Of a stretch of 64,000 nucleotides of DNA, positions 35,701 to 43,884 are shown piece after piece. The DNA is from Clostridiales bacterium (lineage in GTDB: Bacteria; Bacillota; Clostridia; Christensenellales; Borkfalkiaceae). A program made the translations under genes and the position numbers. The stretch lies in the NCBI GenBank assembly GCA_015069495.1, contig SVIN01000001.1:45711-109710 (forward strand), given 5' to 3'. Under the pieces are notes generated by a model, which saw only the letters and a list, made by a program, of their open reading frames with translations, was not told the origin of the DNA and ran no database searches. Positions within the stretch are counted from its first letter, which is position 1; the number at the start of each line of letters is the position of its first letter.

Positions 35701-35820
35701 GGGGGTTTTTGATTGTTTTGTTGTGAATTTTATGAAAAGTTATGTTAAAATGTTAATTTTTCACATTTTTTGTCATAAGATATTGGTTTTCAAGGAAAAA
35801 AAATTTTTTATTATTTTTTC

Positions 35821-35953
35821 TTTACTTTTTTTTGCGGGCATGGTAAAATGTATTTGTAAATCGGTTGTGCAGACAACGATTTTTGAAACAGCTCATCATT
35901 TTCCCCCTTATCATATAGGTAAACGCCCTGGAACGTTACGTTCTAGGGCGTTT
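35821..35953 (+). ncRNA. Candidate small RNA unit: orphan promoter plus two hairpins
   Basis: TTTACT (35821), a 17-nt spacer and TAAAAT (35844-35849) point into a region without an ORF. The predicted RNA of about 100 nt contains AATCGGTTGT-GCAG-ACAACGATT followed by T5, and ends in AAACGCCCT...AGGGCGTTT (35921-35953). Very tentative. The gap 35640-36210 otherwise holds repeats only. Confidence 0.35.
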
Positions 35954-35954
35954 A

Positions 35955-36092
35955 TCTTGCAAGATGATCTTGCAGCCAGTAAGGTGTGTTTTCGTTCGTG
36001 TTTATAGTTAGCTCCGTGCTTTCACCAAGCTGAGCTTGGAGGCAGTATGGTGTGTTTTCGTTCGTGTTTTTAGTTGGCTTCGTGCATACTCT
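35955..36092 (+). repeat. Family C elements, two tandem copies
   Basis: Two copies of a unit with a hairpin (CTTGCAAGATGATCTTGCAG or CCAAGCTGAGCTTGG) followed by CAGTAAGGTGTG or CAGTATGGTGTG, TTTTCGTTCGTGTTT and GTGCAT. The same words occur at 57537-57592 and, in reverse, at 60100-60176 and 62945-63240. Confidence 0.75.
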
Positions 36093-36100
36093 AAAAAGGT

Positions 36101-36196
36101 GAATTGGCGTTGCCGTGAATTGACTGTGTACAGTCGTGAATTGCGCTGTTAGCGCGTGAATTGCAACGCCCTGCGTTGCGTTGTGGCTTTTTTATA
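36101..36196 (+). repeat. Family A hairpin array A4
   Basis: Four GTGAATTG linkers between ACTGTGTACAGT, CGCTGTTAGCG and others, ending CAACGCCCTGCGTTGCG, TTGTGGC and T6. Confidence 0.8.
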
Positions 36197-36210
36197 AAAC
36201 AAATAAACCG

Positions 36211-36375
36211 TCACTCATTATCCGTCTTCGCTCCGCATTTATCCGCGTGCGGACAACCGTTGCAACCGCATCCGCAACCTGTTTTTCCTTTCTTTTTTTG
36301 CCTAATTAAATATATGACGATGCCTGCTACGGCAATCGCGATTCCGCCTATGATGATATAATCAATCGGTTTCAT
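36211..36375 (-). CDS. FeoB-associated Cys-rich membrane protein
   Basis: A 54-residue protein: one N-terminal helix (YIIIGGIAIAVAGIVIYLI), a basic stop-transfer (RQKKKGK) and a cysteine-rich tail (GCGCGCNGCPHADKCG). This matches the small FeoB-associated proteins encoded after feoB in Bacillota, thought to help ferrous iron transport or oligomer assembly. AAAGGAG precedes the ATG. It follows feoB by 31 bp and is surely in the same operon. Confidence 0.85.
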   Translation of the reverse strand: MKPIDYIIIGGIAIAVAGIVIYLIRQKKKGKTGCGCGCNGCPHADKCGAKTDNE

Positions 36376-36406
36376 ATTTTCTCTCCTTTATATTGTAATG
36401 CCCTCG

Positions 36407-38665
36407 TTACTTACGCTCTTTTTTGTCCATGTAACGATTGTACAGCGCAATCCCCACAGCGACAAAAACAGCCGCTGCTGCCCAAATCGCAATCATCCAA
36501 ACCGCAACCCCTACCGTATACACAATGGTGGATACAAGGTAGGATACAACCACCCAGAACAACAAAGTCCATTTGAATTTTTCCTTGCCGATTTCCCCGC
36601 GCGCAGTCGCCACCGCTGCGAAACAAGGAATGGTCAGCATGTTAAATGCAATAAACGAAACCAATGCCGCATTGCTGATACCCGTTGCATTCATCATCAA
36701 AACGACTTCCGCAACCCCTTCTTCCATACCATTGGCAAGCGTACCGCCAATGCATGCCGCCAATGCACCGAACGCCGCAATGACGTCCTCTTTCGCAATC
36801 AAACCAAGAATTGCCGCAACCGCAAACACCCAACCGTTTTCGTTCAACTGACTGCCAAACCCAAGCGGGGTGAAGATGGGTTGAATCAATTTACCAATCG
36901 ACGCAAGGATGGATTGGTCCATGCCTTCTTCCCCGACGTAGTTCCAACTCCAACCGAAGTTAGACAAAAACCAAATCGCTATACACGAAATCAAGATAAT
37001 GGTGAAAGCTTTTTCAATGAAGTGTTTTGCTTTATCCCAAAGGTGCAACATCAAATTTCTAAACCCAGGCATATGGTAGGCGGGCAATTCCATGATAAAG
37101 GGCGAAGCTTCCCCGCGCTGTGTCGTCGTGCGCATCATCAACAAGGAAATCAAAGCCACTACAATGCCCAGCAAATACATACCATAGGTAATCAAATCGG
37201 CATTTAAACCATCCACCCGCGTTGCAATCGCGCCCGAAATCGCCAACAAAATAGGCAATTTCGCACCGCATGAGAAGAAAGGGATTACGCGTACGGTTGC
37301 TTGCCTTTCCTTTTCATCCGCCATCGTACGAGTGTTAATCATTGCGGGAACGGAACAGCCAAAACCCATAATCATGGGCATGAACGCTCTGCCCGATACC
37401 CCGAAACGACGGAAAATTCTGTCCAACATAAACGCTACGCGCGCCATATATCCCGTATCTTCCAAGATGGAGAAGAAAAGGAATAATACCAAAATTTGAG
37501 GCAGGAAGGACAACACCGATGCAATACCGCCCCACGCGCCGTCTATCAACAAGCTAAGCAGGATGGGATTTGTACCTAAACCCTCAAGCCCTGCAGCCAA
37601 TCCCTCGCCTATCGAACCTGTCAAAAGTTCCATGGCATTGAAGAAAATGATACCAGGAGAATTCAATCCCGTTGCGAAGAAAATCGTTTTCGCCGCACCG
37701 CCTTCCACTGCGCACCATTCTCCAAAGGAAGGAATGATACTGCCCAAATATAGGAAATTCTCCGAGAACGTCATGTGGAATATAGCAAACATAATCATGA
37801 GGAAAATGGGAATCCCCGCCCATTTATGGGTCAACACTTTGTCTGCTTTGTCCGATTTGGACAATTCGTCATATCCATACTTTCTCGCGCGGGTAAGCGT
37901 GGACGAGAAATATTTGGTTATGTATTTATATCTTGCGTCTGCAATCGCCGCTTCCGTATCCCCGTTGAATTGATCGTTGATGAGGTTTTCTTTGATAAAT
38001 GCCTCTGCCGCGCGCGCTTCTGCAGGGTGGGTTTCCACCTCGATAGAATCCTTTTCCACCAGCTTTACCGCATGGAATAAGGGCGCTTCGACTTCCTTTA
38101 ATTTCAAGGCGATTTCCGCATTGGAAATTGCCGAACCGAGCGCAGATTCTTTCAATACGCTAAACGCTTTGCGAGGGGTTTTCAACGCTTCCATCGCGCG
38201 GGTCATCAACCCATCAATGTTGTCCCCTTTCAGGGCGGAAATTTCCGCCACGGGGAAACCGATGCGCTTTTCCAAGGCTTTTACGTCGATATGGTCGCCG
38301 CGCTTATCCAAAGCGTCCGTCATGTTGAGCGCAACCACCATGGGTACGTCCAATTCCATCAACTGCGTAGTCAAATACAAGTTACGCTCTAAATTGGTCG
38401 CGTCTATGATATTGATAAGGCAATCGGGACGTTCGTCCAAAATAAAGTTACGCGCGATGACTTCTTCAGGGGTATAGGGCGAAAGGGAATAAATCCCAGG
38501 CAAATCCACAATATCAATCGGTTCGTCACTCTTTTTATACGTGCCTACCCTTTTATCCACCGTGACCCCAGGCCAATTCCCTACGTGCGCCGTACTGCCC
38601 GTCAATGCGTTAAATAAAGTTGTTTTTCCCGCGTTGGGATTTCCTACCAATGCAAAAGTCAACAT
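36407..38665 (-). CDS. feoB: Ferrous iron transport protein B
   Basis: A 752-residue GTP-dependent Fe2+ importer. The N-terminal G domain has G1 GNPNAGKT at 8-15, G3 DLPGIYSL, G4 ALNMTDAL and a helical GDP-dissociation-inhibitor region; the C-terminal half has about ten helices with the Gate motifs (FGCSVPAMI, FFSCGAKLPILL). Full length. It starts 1 bp after the feoA stop with GGAG inside feoA. The operator and promoter in front of feoA control both. Confidence 0.98.
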   Translation of the reverse strand: MLTFALVGNPNAGKTTLFNALTGSTAHVGNWPGVTVDKRVGTYKKSDEPIDIVDLPGIYSLSPYTPEEVIARNFILDERPDCLINIIDATNLERNLYLTTQLMELDVPMVVALNMTDALDKRGDHIDVKALEKRIGFPVAEISALKGDNIDGLMTRAMEALKTPRKAFSVLKESALGSAISNAEIALKLKEVEAPLFHAVKLVEKDSIEVETHPAEARAAEAFIKENLINDQFNGDTEAAIADARYKYITKYFSSTLTRARKYGYDELSKSDKADKVLTHKWAGIPIFLMIMFAIFHMTFSENFLYLGSIIPSFGEWCAVEGGAAKTIFFATGLNSPGIIFFNAMELLTGSIGEGLAAGLEGLGTNPILLSLLIDGAWGGIASVLSFLPQILVLFLFFSILEDTGYMARVAFMLDRIFRRFGVSGRAFMPMIMGFGCSVPAMINTRTMADEKERQATVRVIPFFSCGAKLPILLAISGAIATRVDGLNADLITYGMYLLGIVVALISLLMMRTTTQRGEASPFIMELPAYHMPGFRNLMLHLWDKAKHFIEKAFTIILISCIAIWFLSNFGWSWNYVGEEGMDQSILASIGKLIQPIFTPLGFGSQLNENGWVFAVAAILGLIAKEDVIAAFGALAACIGGTLANGMEEGVAEVVLMMNATGISNAALVSFIAFNMLTIPCFAAVATARGEIGKEKFKWTLLFWVVVSYLVSTIVYTVGVAVWMIAIWAAAAVFVAVGIALYNRYMDKKERK

Positions 38666-38666
38666 A

Positions 38667-38888
38667 TTACACCATCTCCACGTTTGCCGCTTCCGCTTTG
38701 CGCAAGGTCAATTCATACCCGCGCAAACTGATTTCGATTGGGTCGCCAAGAGGCGCTTTCTTACGAAGGTAAATCTCCGCGCCGGGGGTAATCCCCATGT
38801 CGAATAAACGTCGGCGCACCGCGCCTTCGCCGTTGACTGCTTTCACAACAGCCTTTTCACCTATTTCTAATTGTGATAAAAGTTTCAT
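38667..38888 (-). CDS. feoA: Ferrous iron transport protein A
   Basis: A 73-residue SH3-like protein that supports FeoB. It has the family pattern of a conserved turn (GEGAVRRRLFDMGITPGAEI, read as GAVRRRLFDMGI and TPGAEI) and the C-terminal EISLRGYELTLRKAEA. GGAGG precedes the start. First gene of the feoAB operon. Confidence 0.95.
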   Translation of the reverse strand: MKLLSQLEIGEKAVVKAVNGEGAVRRRLFDMGITPGAEIYLRKKAPLGDPIEISLRGYELTLRKAEAANVEMV

Positions 38889-38912
38889 TTATAATCCTCC
38901 GCCCGCTAATTT

Positions 38913-38928
38913 CTTAACCGTGGTTAAG
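38913..38928. promoter_or_regulatory. Operator for the DtxR-type regulator (feoA leader)
   Basis: CTTAACCGTGGTTAAG is a near-perfect palindrome between the feoA promoter and the feoA start. A related site, TAAACCATAGTTAAG, lies on the other side of the promoter at 39011-39025. Fits DtxR-family boxes; binding not shown. Confidence 0.6.
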
Positions 38929-38974
38929 TTTTACACGGAAAGAAAAAGCGGATTTGCTATCCGTCAATGGTAGT

Positions 38975-39003
38975 ATTATATCATTATTTTATGCGAGTGT
39001 CAA
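38975..39003 (-). promoter_or_regulatory. feoA promoter
   Basis: TTGACA, a 17-nt spacer and TATAAT on the minus strand, flanked by the two palindromic sites. Confidence 0.85.
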
Positions 39004-39010
39004 GCAAAAA

Positions 39011-39025
39011 TAAACCATAGTTAAG
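39011..39025. promoter_or_regulatory. Second putative DtxR-type operator
   Basis: TAAACCATAGTTAAG, seven bp upstream of the feoA -35 box, similar to the palindrome at 38913-38928. Confidence 0.5.
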
Positions 39026-39036
39026 AAATTTTTCCC

Positions 39037-39061
39037 AAAAAAGGAGAGAAATTTTCTCCCC
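39037..39061 (-). terminator. Terminator of the DtxR-type regulator
   Basis: GGGGAGA and TCTCTCC pair around AAATT on the minus strand and are followed by T6. It separates the regulator from feoA. Confidence 0.75.
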
Positions 39062-39068
39062 TTGATTT

Positions 39069-39440
39069 TTAGCGTTTTAAAAAGTTTTTCATCATCATAA
39101 AGGTTTCATCCGAGATGAGATGTTCCATACGGCAAGCGTCCTCTTCCGCAGAAGCGGGCGAAACCCCGCACGCAGTAAGGTAATCGCGGATGATGCAATG
39201 TTTTTCGTACACGGCTTCCGCATAGCATTTACCGTTTTCAGACAGATAGAGATGTTTGCCGTCCTCGTACACAAAACCCTTTTCAACGAGAATTTTCATT
39301 GCTTTATTAACCGCCGCCTGCGAAACGTCCATACGTTTTGCAACGTCGATACGGTGGATAACGTCCTGCTGACGGCTGAGCATCAAGATACATTCGAGAT
39401 AATCTTCACTCGATTGATTGTTTTTTACGTGTGTAGTCAT
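39069..39440 (-). CDS. DtxR/MntR-family metal-dependent repressor
   Basis: A 123-residue repressor with a winged helix (HRIDVAKRMDVSQAAVNKAMKIL, in which DVSQAAVNKAM is the recognition helix) and a metal-binding dimer domain. The ligand motif is ACRMEH with C103, E106 and H107; a cysteine at that place is the DtxR/IdeR (iron) pattern, whereas MntR has glutamate. Short form without the SH3 domain. It lies directly upstream of feoA, so it most likely represses feoAB when Fe2+ is sufficient. AAGGA precedes the ATG. Confidence 0.9.
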   Translation of the reverse strand: MTTHVKNNQSSEDYLECILMLSRQQDVIHRIDVAKRMDVSQAAVNKAMKILVEKGFVYEDGKHLYLSENGKCYAEAVYEKHCIIRDYLTACGVSPASAEEDACRMEHLISDETFMMMKNFLKR

Positions 39441-39455
39441 GGTTTATGTCCTTTT

Positions 39456-39572
39456 GCCAACCTGAGTGGCAATGTGGGTGTAAGTGAAGAAGTAATAGTG
39501 AAGAGTGAAAAAGTATGGCTGAATTTTAAATTTTTCCGCACCTATTCACTTTTACTTATTACCTATTACTTT
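39456..39572. repeat. Palindromic DNA upstream of the DtxR-type regulator
   Basis: TTGCCA and TGGCAA form an inverted repeat at 39456-39474. Then AAGTGAAGAAGTAATAG and CTATTACTT flank a long imperfect palindrome at 39482-39572. No promoter pair is clear here. A fragment of family B (GAGTAGCACGTGACCAAGCC) follows at 39588-39607. Confidence 0.5.
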
Positions 39573-39614
39573 GTCGCGCGAGTAGCACGTGACCAAGCCC
39601 CGTCCTTACAGATG

Positions 39615-39726
39615 GTTTGATTGTAGAACCGAGAAATACAAGGCGTTGTGAGGGAGCGTATCAAGTAGTAGTTTGATTGTAGAACCGAGAAATACAAGGC
39701 GTTGTGAGGGAGCGTATCAAGTAGTA
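39615..39726. repeat. Two 56-bp tandem half-copies of family B
   Basis: Two identical 56-bp units (39615-39670 and 39671-39726), each beginning GTTTGATTGTAGAACC and ending AGTAGTA. They are the left half of the complete element B3 that follows, cut at its central hairpin. Confidence 0.85.
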
Positions 39727-39828
39727 GTTTGATTGTAGAACCAAGCAGTTCAAGGCGCGGCGAAGGAGCATACCGAGTAGTATGTGACTGAGCCGCAACG
39801 ACGAAATGCGACGGTTATACAATCAAAC
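39727..39828 (-). repeat. Family B structured element B3, overlapping the queA 3' end
   Basis: The inverted repeat GTTTGATTGTA (39727-39737) and TACAATCAAAC (39818-39828) bounds it. The second arm includes the last four codons and stop of queA. Central hairpin GCATAC-CGAGTA-GTATGT. Confidence 0.8.
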
Positions 39829-40852
39829 AAGCGTCGCCGAAGCTGAAGAAGCGGTACTTATTTTCTACTGCATATTTGTATACGTCTAAGATTTCTTCCC
39901 TGCCTGTTAAACAGGATACCAACATAATCAGGGTACTTTCGGGCAAATGGAAGTTGGTTATCAACCCATCCACGCATTTCATTTTATAGGGCGGGTAGAG
40001 GAAAATTTCCGTATTACCACTGCATGCGCGCACCATACCATTGTCATCTGCAACGCTTTCCAAAGTACGCACGGAAGTCGTTCCCACCGCGATAATGCGC
40101 CGTCCCTCTCGTTTTGCGCGATTGATGATTTCCGCGGACTTTTCCCCGATTTCGTAAAATTCCGAATGCATTTTATGGTCGGTGATAATATCCTCGCTGA
40201 CAGGACGGAAAGTACCCAAACCAACGTGCAATAACACTTCTGCGACTTCTACCCCCTTTGCTTTTAAGTTGGAAAGCAATTCGTCTGTGAAATGTAACCC
40301 TGCCGTGGGTGCCGCCGCCGAACCGTCCACTTTGCTGTATACGGTGTTGTAGCGGGCTTGGTTTTCCAATTTCGCACGGATATACGGGGGCAGGGGCATG
40401 GTGCCGACTTCGTTTAACACGTCTTCAAACGCGCCTTCGTAAGCAAATTCGACAATTCTTTCCCCTGTTTCCGTGATATCTTTCACGGTGAACGAGAGTT
40501 TATCCCCAATCGTCATGGTCACACCGATTTTACCTTTTTTACCAGGGCGCATCAGCACTTCCCAAGTATTGAGGTCATATCGTTTCAACAGCAATACTTC
40601 CACTACCCCGCCGTTTTTCGTCAGGGCATACATGCGCGCGGGAATTACCTTGGTATTGTTGACAACCAAGACGTCGCCTGCTTGTAAATATTCACTCACG
40701 TCACGGAAAATTTTATCCGTAATCGTTTTCGCGTTGCGATCGTACACCAAAAGGCGGGAAGAGTCACGCGGTTCCGCAGGGGTCTGCGCAATTCTTTCCT
40801 CGGGTAAATCGTAATAAAAATCACTTTTTCTATATTGTACTTTTTCTTGCAT
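39815..40852 (-). CDS. queA: S-adenosylmethionine:tRNA ribosyltransferase-isomerase
   Basis: A 345-residue enzyme that moves the ribosyl part of SAM onto preQ1-tRNA to form epoxyqueuosine. Family blocks: DFYYDLPEERIAQTP, VVNNTKVIPAR, AAPTAGLHFT and HVGLGTFRPV. Full length. It starts 3 bp after the ruvB stop and is the last gene of ruvC-ruvA-ruvB-queA. tgt would normally follow and is not present; the gene ends in element B3. Confidence 0.97.
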   Translation of the reverse strand: MQEKVQYRKSDFYYDLPEERIAQTPAEPRDSSRLLVYDRNAKTITDKIFRDVSEYLQAGDVLVVNNTKVIPARMYALTKNGGVVEVLLLKRYDLNTWEVLMRPGKKGKIGVTMTIGDKLSFTVKDITETGERIVEFAYEGAFEDVLNEVGTMPLPPYIRAKLENQARYNTVYSKVDGSAAAPTAGLHFTDELLSNLKAKGVEVAEVLLHVGLGTFRPVSEDIITDHKMHSEFYEIGEKSAEIINRAKREGRRIIAVGTTSVRTLESVADDNGMVRACSGNTEIFLYPPYKMKCVDGLITNFHLPESTLIMLVSCLTGREEILDVYKYAVENKYRFFSFGDACLIV

Positions 40853-40855
40853 AAG

Positions 40856-41917
40856 TTACTCGTCCGATTCAAAGATAGAAATTTGCCGTCTGGCTTTCGC
40901 GCTAGGTTCATACCCCATGTGCGCGTAGCCGTCCTTTAAACAAATTCGACCGCGCGGTGTGCGCGCGATAAAGCCAAGCTGTAAAAGGTAAGGTTCGTAC
41001 ATGTCCTCAATCGTGTTTGCATCCTCGTTGATGGTCGCCGCCAACGTTTCCAAACCCGTAGGCCCGCCGCCGAATTTTTCAATCAGCGCGCGAAGCAGGT
41101 TTCTATCCGTTTCCTCCAAACCGTAATCGTCTATTTCCAAGCGGGACAGCGCAAACCTTGCGTCCGCGCGGGTAATCGATTGATTGCCTTTCACCACGGA
41201 AAAGTCCCGCACACGCTTCAATAAACGGTTGGCTATACGAGGCGTACCGCGGCTGCGGCGTGAAATTTCCGCCGCCGCATCGTCGTCGATGGCAATACCA
41301 AGCGCGCGCGCCGAACGGGAAACGATATCCTGCAATTCGTTGGGGGTATACATTTCCAAACGGTTGATGATTCCGAAACGGTCGCGCAAAGGGGCGGCGA
41401 GCATCCCCACGCGGGTTGTTGCGCCTATCAAGGTAAATTTCTTCAACGCGAAACGAATATTCCGCGCCGAAGGCCCTTTCCCCACAATGATATCCAATGC
41501 ATAATCTTCCATTGCGGAATATAAAATTTCTTCTACGGAACGGTTCAAACGGTGAATTTCGTCGATGAACAGCACGTCCCCTTCGTTGAGGTTGGTCAAT
41601 ATCGCCGCCAAGTCCCCCGAACGCTCGATGGCAGGGCCGCTGGTCAATTTGATAGACACCCCCAACTCATTGGCGATAATGTGGGAAAGCGTGGTTTTAC
41701 CAAGCCCAGGGGGGCCGTATAACAACACGTGATCCAAGGCTTCCCCGCGCGCTTTTGCCGCCGCAATGTAGACGCTGAGGTTTTCCTTGACCTTTTGCTG
41801 ACCGACGTAATCGGACATGCATTTCGGGCGGAGTACGTTTTCTTCCGCATCATATTCGGTTTTCGTGCTGACAACTAAACTCTCGTCCGCGCCGTATTCT
41901 TCGTCTTCAAAAAACAT
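40856..41917 (-). CDS. ruvB: Holliday junction branch-migration helicase RuvB
   Basis: A 353-residue AAA+ motor that drives branch migration with RuvA. Walker [10 protein letters not shown] at about 66-74, Walker [13 protein letters not shown], a sensor GATTRVGML, and the C-terminal winged helix ([13 protein letters not shown]). An N-terminal acidic extension ([13 protein letters not shown]) precedes [12 protein letters not shown]. Follows ruvA by 12 bp. Confidence 0.98.
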   Translation of the reverse strand: MFFEDEEYGADESLVVSTKTEYDAEENVLRPKCMSDYVGQQKVKENLSVYIAAAKARGEALDHVLLYGPPGLGKTTLSHIIANELGVSIKLTSGPAIERSGDLAAILTNLNEGDVLFIDEIHRLNRSVEEILYSAMEDYALDIIVGKGPSARNIRFALKKFTLIGATTRVGMLAAPLRDRFGIINRLEMYTPNELQDIVSRSARALGIAIDDDAAAEISRRSRGTPRIANRLLKRVRDFSVVKGNQSITRADARFALSRLEIDDYGLEETDRNLLRALIEKFGGGPTGLETLAATINEDANTIEDMYEPYLLQLGFIARTPRGRICLKDGYAHMGYEPSAKARRQISIFESDE

Positions 41918-41929
41918 ATATAACCTCTG

Positions 41930-42538
41930 TTAAATACCGCCTTGGAGGGCTTTCATAATCACTTCTTCCACGGTCGAAGCACCCAAATCGCGCGCTTTTT
42001 TCACCGCCTGCGTACTTTCCGTACGCGTAAAGCCCAAACCCATCAACGCCGAAACCGCTTCTTCGTCCGCCGCGGACAAACGTTGGGGCGCGCTTTCAAC
42101 CGCCGTGGGCGTTTCACCGCTTGCGCTCATGATTTCCGCCGCGGAAATTTTACCGTGTAATTCCAATACGATTTTTTCCGCAGTCTTCTTCCCTAAGCCT
42201 TTCACTGTGCTGAGGCGTTTAACGTCTGCGGTGGCGATGACTTGGGCAAACTCGTCCGCGCTCAAGGTCGTCAAAACCGCGATACCCATTTTCGGCCCTA
42301 CCCCCGATACGCCTATCAATTTTAAGAAAATTTCCTTTTCCTTTACGCTGTCAAAACCGAACAGAGTCATGCCGTCCTCTTTCACCTGCAAATAGGTGTG
42401 CAGTTCGGCAACTTGTCCAACCGCGATTTTACGGAACGCCCCGCCCGAACAATAGATTTCATAGCCGACTCCGTTTACGTCCAAAATCGCCGTTTCCGCC
42501 GTCGTTGTCAATACTTTACCACGTAAATACGCTATCAT
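41930..42538 (-). CDS. ruvA: Holliday junction binding protein RuvA
   Basis: A 202-residue tetrameric junction-binding protein. OB fold (MIAYLRGKV, LHTYLQVKEDGMTLFGF), two helix-hairpin-helix units (LIGVSGVGPKMGIAVL, VKGLGKKTAEKIV) and the C-terminal RuvB-contact domain (EEAVSALMGLGFTRTE). Its ATG overlaps the ruvC stop (ATGA), so they are coupled. Confidence 0.98.
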   Translation of the reverse strand: MIAYLRGKVLTTTAETAILDVNGVGYEIYCSGGAFRKIAVGQVAELHTYLQVKEDGMTLFGFDSVKEKEIFLKLIGVSGVGPKMGIAVLTTLSADEFAQVIATADVKRLSTVKGLGKKTAEKIVLELHGKISAAEIMSASGETPTAVESAPQRLSAADEEAVSALMGLGFTRTESTQAVKKARDLGASTVEEVIMKALQGGI

Positions 42539-43284
42539 TTATCTTTCTCCTTCTTCCCTCTTGTGCCCGTTGTTTTGGGTTTTTGAGGTTCAATCACACG
42601 CACCGACGAGGCGCGCCCTACCCCTGTCACACCTGCAATCCCGGTCGCGTTTTGCAACGCGCTGACACTTTGTGCAGACGAAAAACCACCGCCCGATTTC
42701 GTGCGCTTGAACGAGCGCGCGCCCGCCGCCATTAACTCTTGATACGCCGTCGCAGGCGCGGCGTTATTACCCTTGGTACGAGTCATATTGTTGACCACGA
42801 ATAACTCGCCAAACCGCCCCGCGTATCCGTGACAGAGCGCAATCGCCAAGGCGTCTGCCGCGTCGTCGGGCTTGGGGATAGATTTCAACCGTAACAGCGA
42901 AGTAACGGTCGCTTGCATTTGCTTTTTATCCGCTTTGCCGTAGCCCGTCAAGGCTTGCTTGATTTGCATGGGGGTGTATTCGTACAGCCGTCCGCAGGCT
43001 TTTACACAGGTCAATAAAGCCACTCCGCGCGCGTGCGCTACCGCAATACCCGTCGTAATGTTTTTGGAAAAGAACAATTCTTCCATCGCCACTTCGTCGG
43101 GATGGTACTTGTCCAAAATTCGCTGAATGCCTTCTTCCAGCATCGCGAGGCGCACAGGCAACCCTTCCTCTTTCGGGGTGGTTACCACTCCGCAGTCGAT
43201 GGCACGGAAATTACCGCGCTCGTCCTTTTCAATTACGCCAAAACCCAAGGTCGCTATACCTGGGTCGATACCAAGAATAATCAT
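42535..43284 (-). CDS. ruvC: Holliday junction resolvase RuvC with a long basic C-terminal extension
   Basis: A 249-residue protein. Residues 1-165 are RuvC, the endonuclease that cuts Holliday junctions: catalytic D7 (ILGIDPGIA), E in VAMEELFF, and the DDAADALAIALCH aspartates. Typical RuvC ends near 160-175; here about 80 extra residues follow, rich in Ala, Gly, Lys and Thr and ending KPKTTGTRGKKEKDK, probably disordered. The start at 43284 is a weakly preceded ATG; a TTG 15 bp upstream is an alternative. First gene of the ruvCAB-queA operon. Confidence 0.96.
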   Translation of the reverse strand: MIILGIDPGIATLGFGVIEKDERGNFRAIDCGVVTTPKEEGLPVRLAMLEEGIQRILDKYHPDEVAMEELFFSKNITTGIAVAHARGVALLTCVKACGRLYEYTPMQIKQALTGYGKADKKQMQATVTSLLRLKSIPKPDDAADALAIALCHGYAGRFGELFVVNNMTRTKGNNAAPATAYQELMAAGARSFKRTKSGGGFSSAQSVSALQNATGIAGVTGVGRASSVRVIEPQKPKTTGTRGKKEKDK

Positions 43285-43384
43285 AATGCTTTTACTCAAA
43301 TTTGTTTATTGGGCTGTGGAGCGTCAAACGATTTATTCCGTTTTAGTTTCAGGAATAAGCGAAGCAACGTGACATAGCCCTATT

Positions 43385-43413
43385 ATTATAAAAGAAAAAC
43401 AAATGTTTGTCAA
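43385..43413 (-). promoter_or_regulatory. ruvC operon promoter
   Basis: TTGACA, a 17-nt spacer and TATAAT on the minus strand, leaving a leader of about 95 nt. Confidence 0.85.
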
Positions 43414-43557
43414 GGCATTTGTGAACTATCGTTAAGTATTTTTTTATCAAGCGCCAAAACAGACTTAAAACAAATGGCGCTGTCACAGAGAATGGTTGAT
43501 TTTCGCCGGGTAGCAGTGACGAGAAAAAAATATATAAAAAAAGGTGGCAGTCCCCCC

Positions 43558-43585
43558 TTGACAAAATGAAAAGTGGTGTTATACT
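43558..43585 (+). promoter_or_regulatory. Promoter of the orphan small peptide gene
   Basis: TTGACA, a 16-nt spacer and TATACT. The leader of about 100 nt is GC-rich, unlike the surrounding intergenic DNA. The gap 43285-43697 has no other gene that I can support. Confidence 0.7.
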
Positions 43586-43697
43586 GATTGCGCGACGGAC
43601 GAGGGCGGAAGCGGATCCCTTTCACCCTAACCCTTGCATTGCGAAACGAGGACGCTGACGCGCGCGCTGATCATCACCTAAAAAGGAGAATATGATT

Positions 43698-43859
43698 ATG
43701 AAAGCGAAAGTGATCTTGTTGTTGCATCTGTTTGGGCTCGACGTGCTTCTTTTGGGGCTGATCGAGAAACTGTTGCTCGGTTTGAGCAAGAGGGTTGCAG
43801 CGTGGAAAGACGCTGCAATTACCTCCCTCAATCGATGCAAAAATTCGCAACGGATATAA
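43698..43859 (+). CDS. Orphan 53-residue hydrophobic peptide
   Basis: MKAKVILLLHLFGLDVLLLG starts a 53-residue peptide with one Leu-rich membrane helix, then a basic amphipathic stretch (KRVAAWKDA) and a polar C-terminus. AAGGAG lies 9 nt before the ATG at 43698, and a promoter lies upstream. CTG, CTC, GGG and GAG codons are used more than in neighbouring genes, which hints at acquisition. It could be a toxin-like, leader or signalling peptide, or an untranslated false ORF. No family is recognised. Confidence 0.5.
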   Translation: MKAKVILLLHLFGLDVLLLGLIEKLLLGLSKRVAAWKDAAITSLNRCKNSQRI

Positions 43860-43884
43860 TTTAGCCGAGAATTGCGTGGAACAA

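Noticed and set aside
35660..36007. 115-codon plus-strand ORF with hydrophobic parts
   Set aside because: It crosses the orphan promoter, a strong hairpin and a family C repeat, and its hydrophobicity comes from the A/T-rich DNA. No ribosome binding site.
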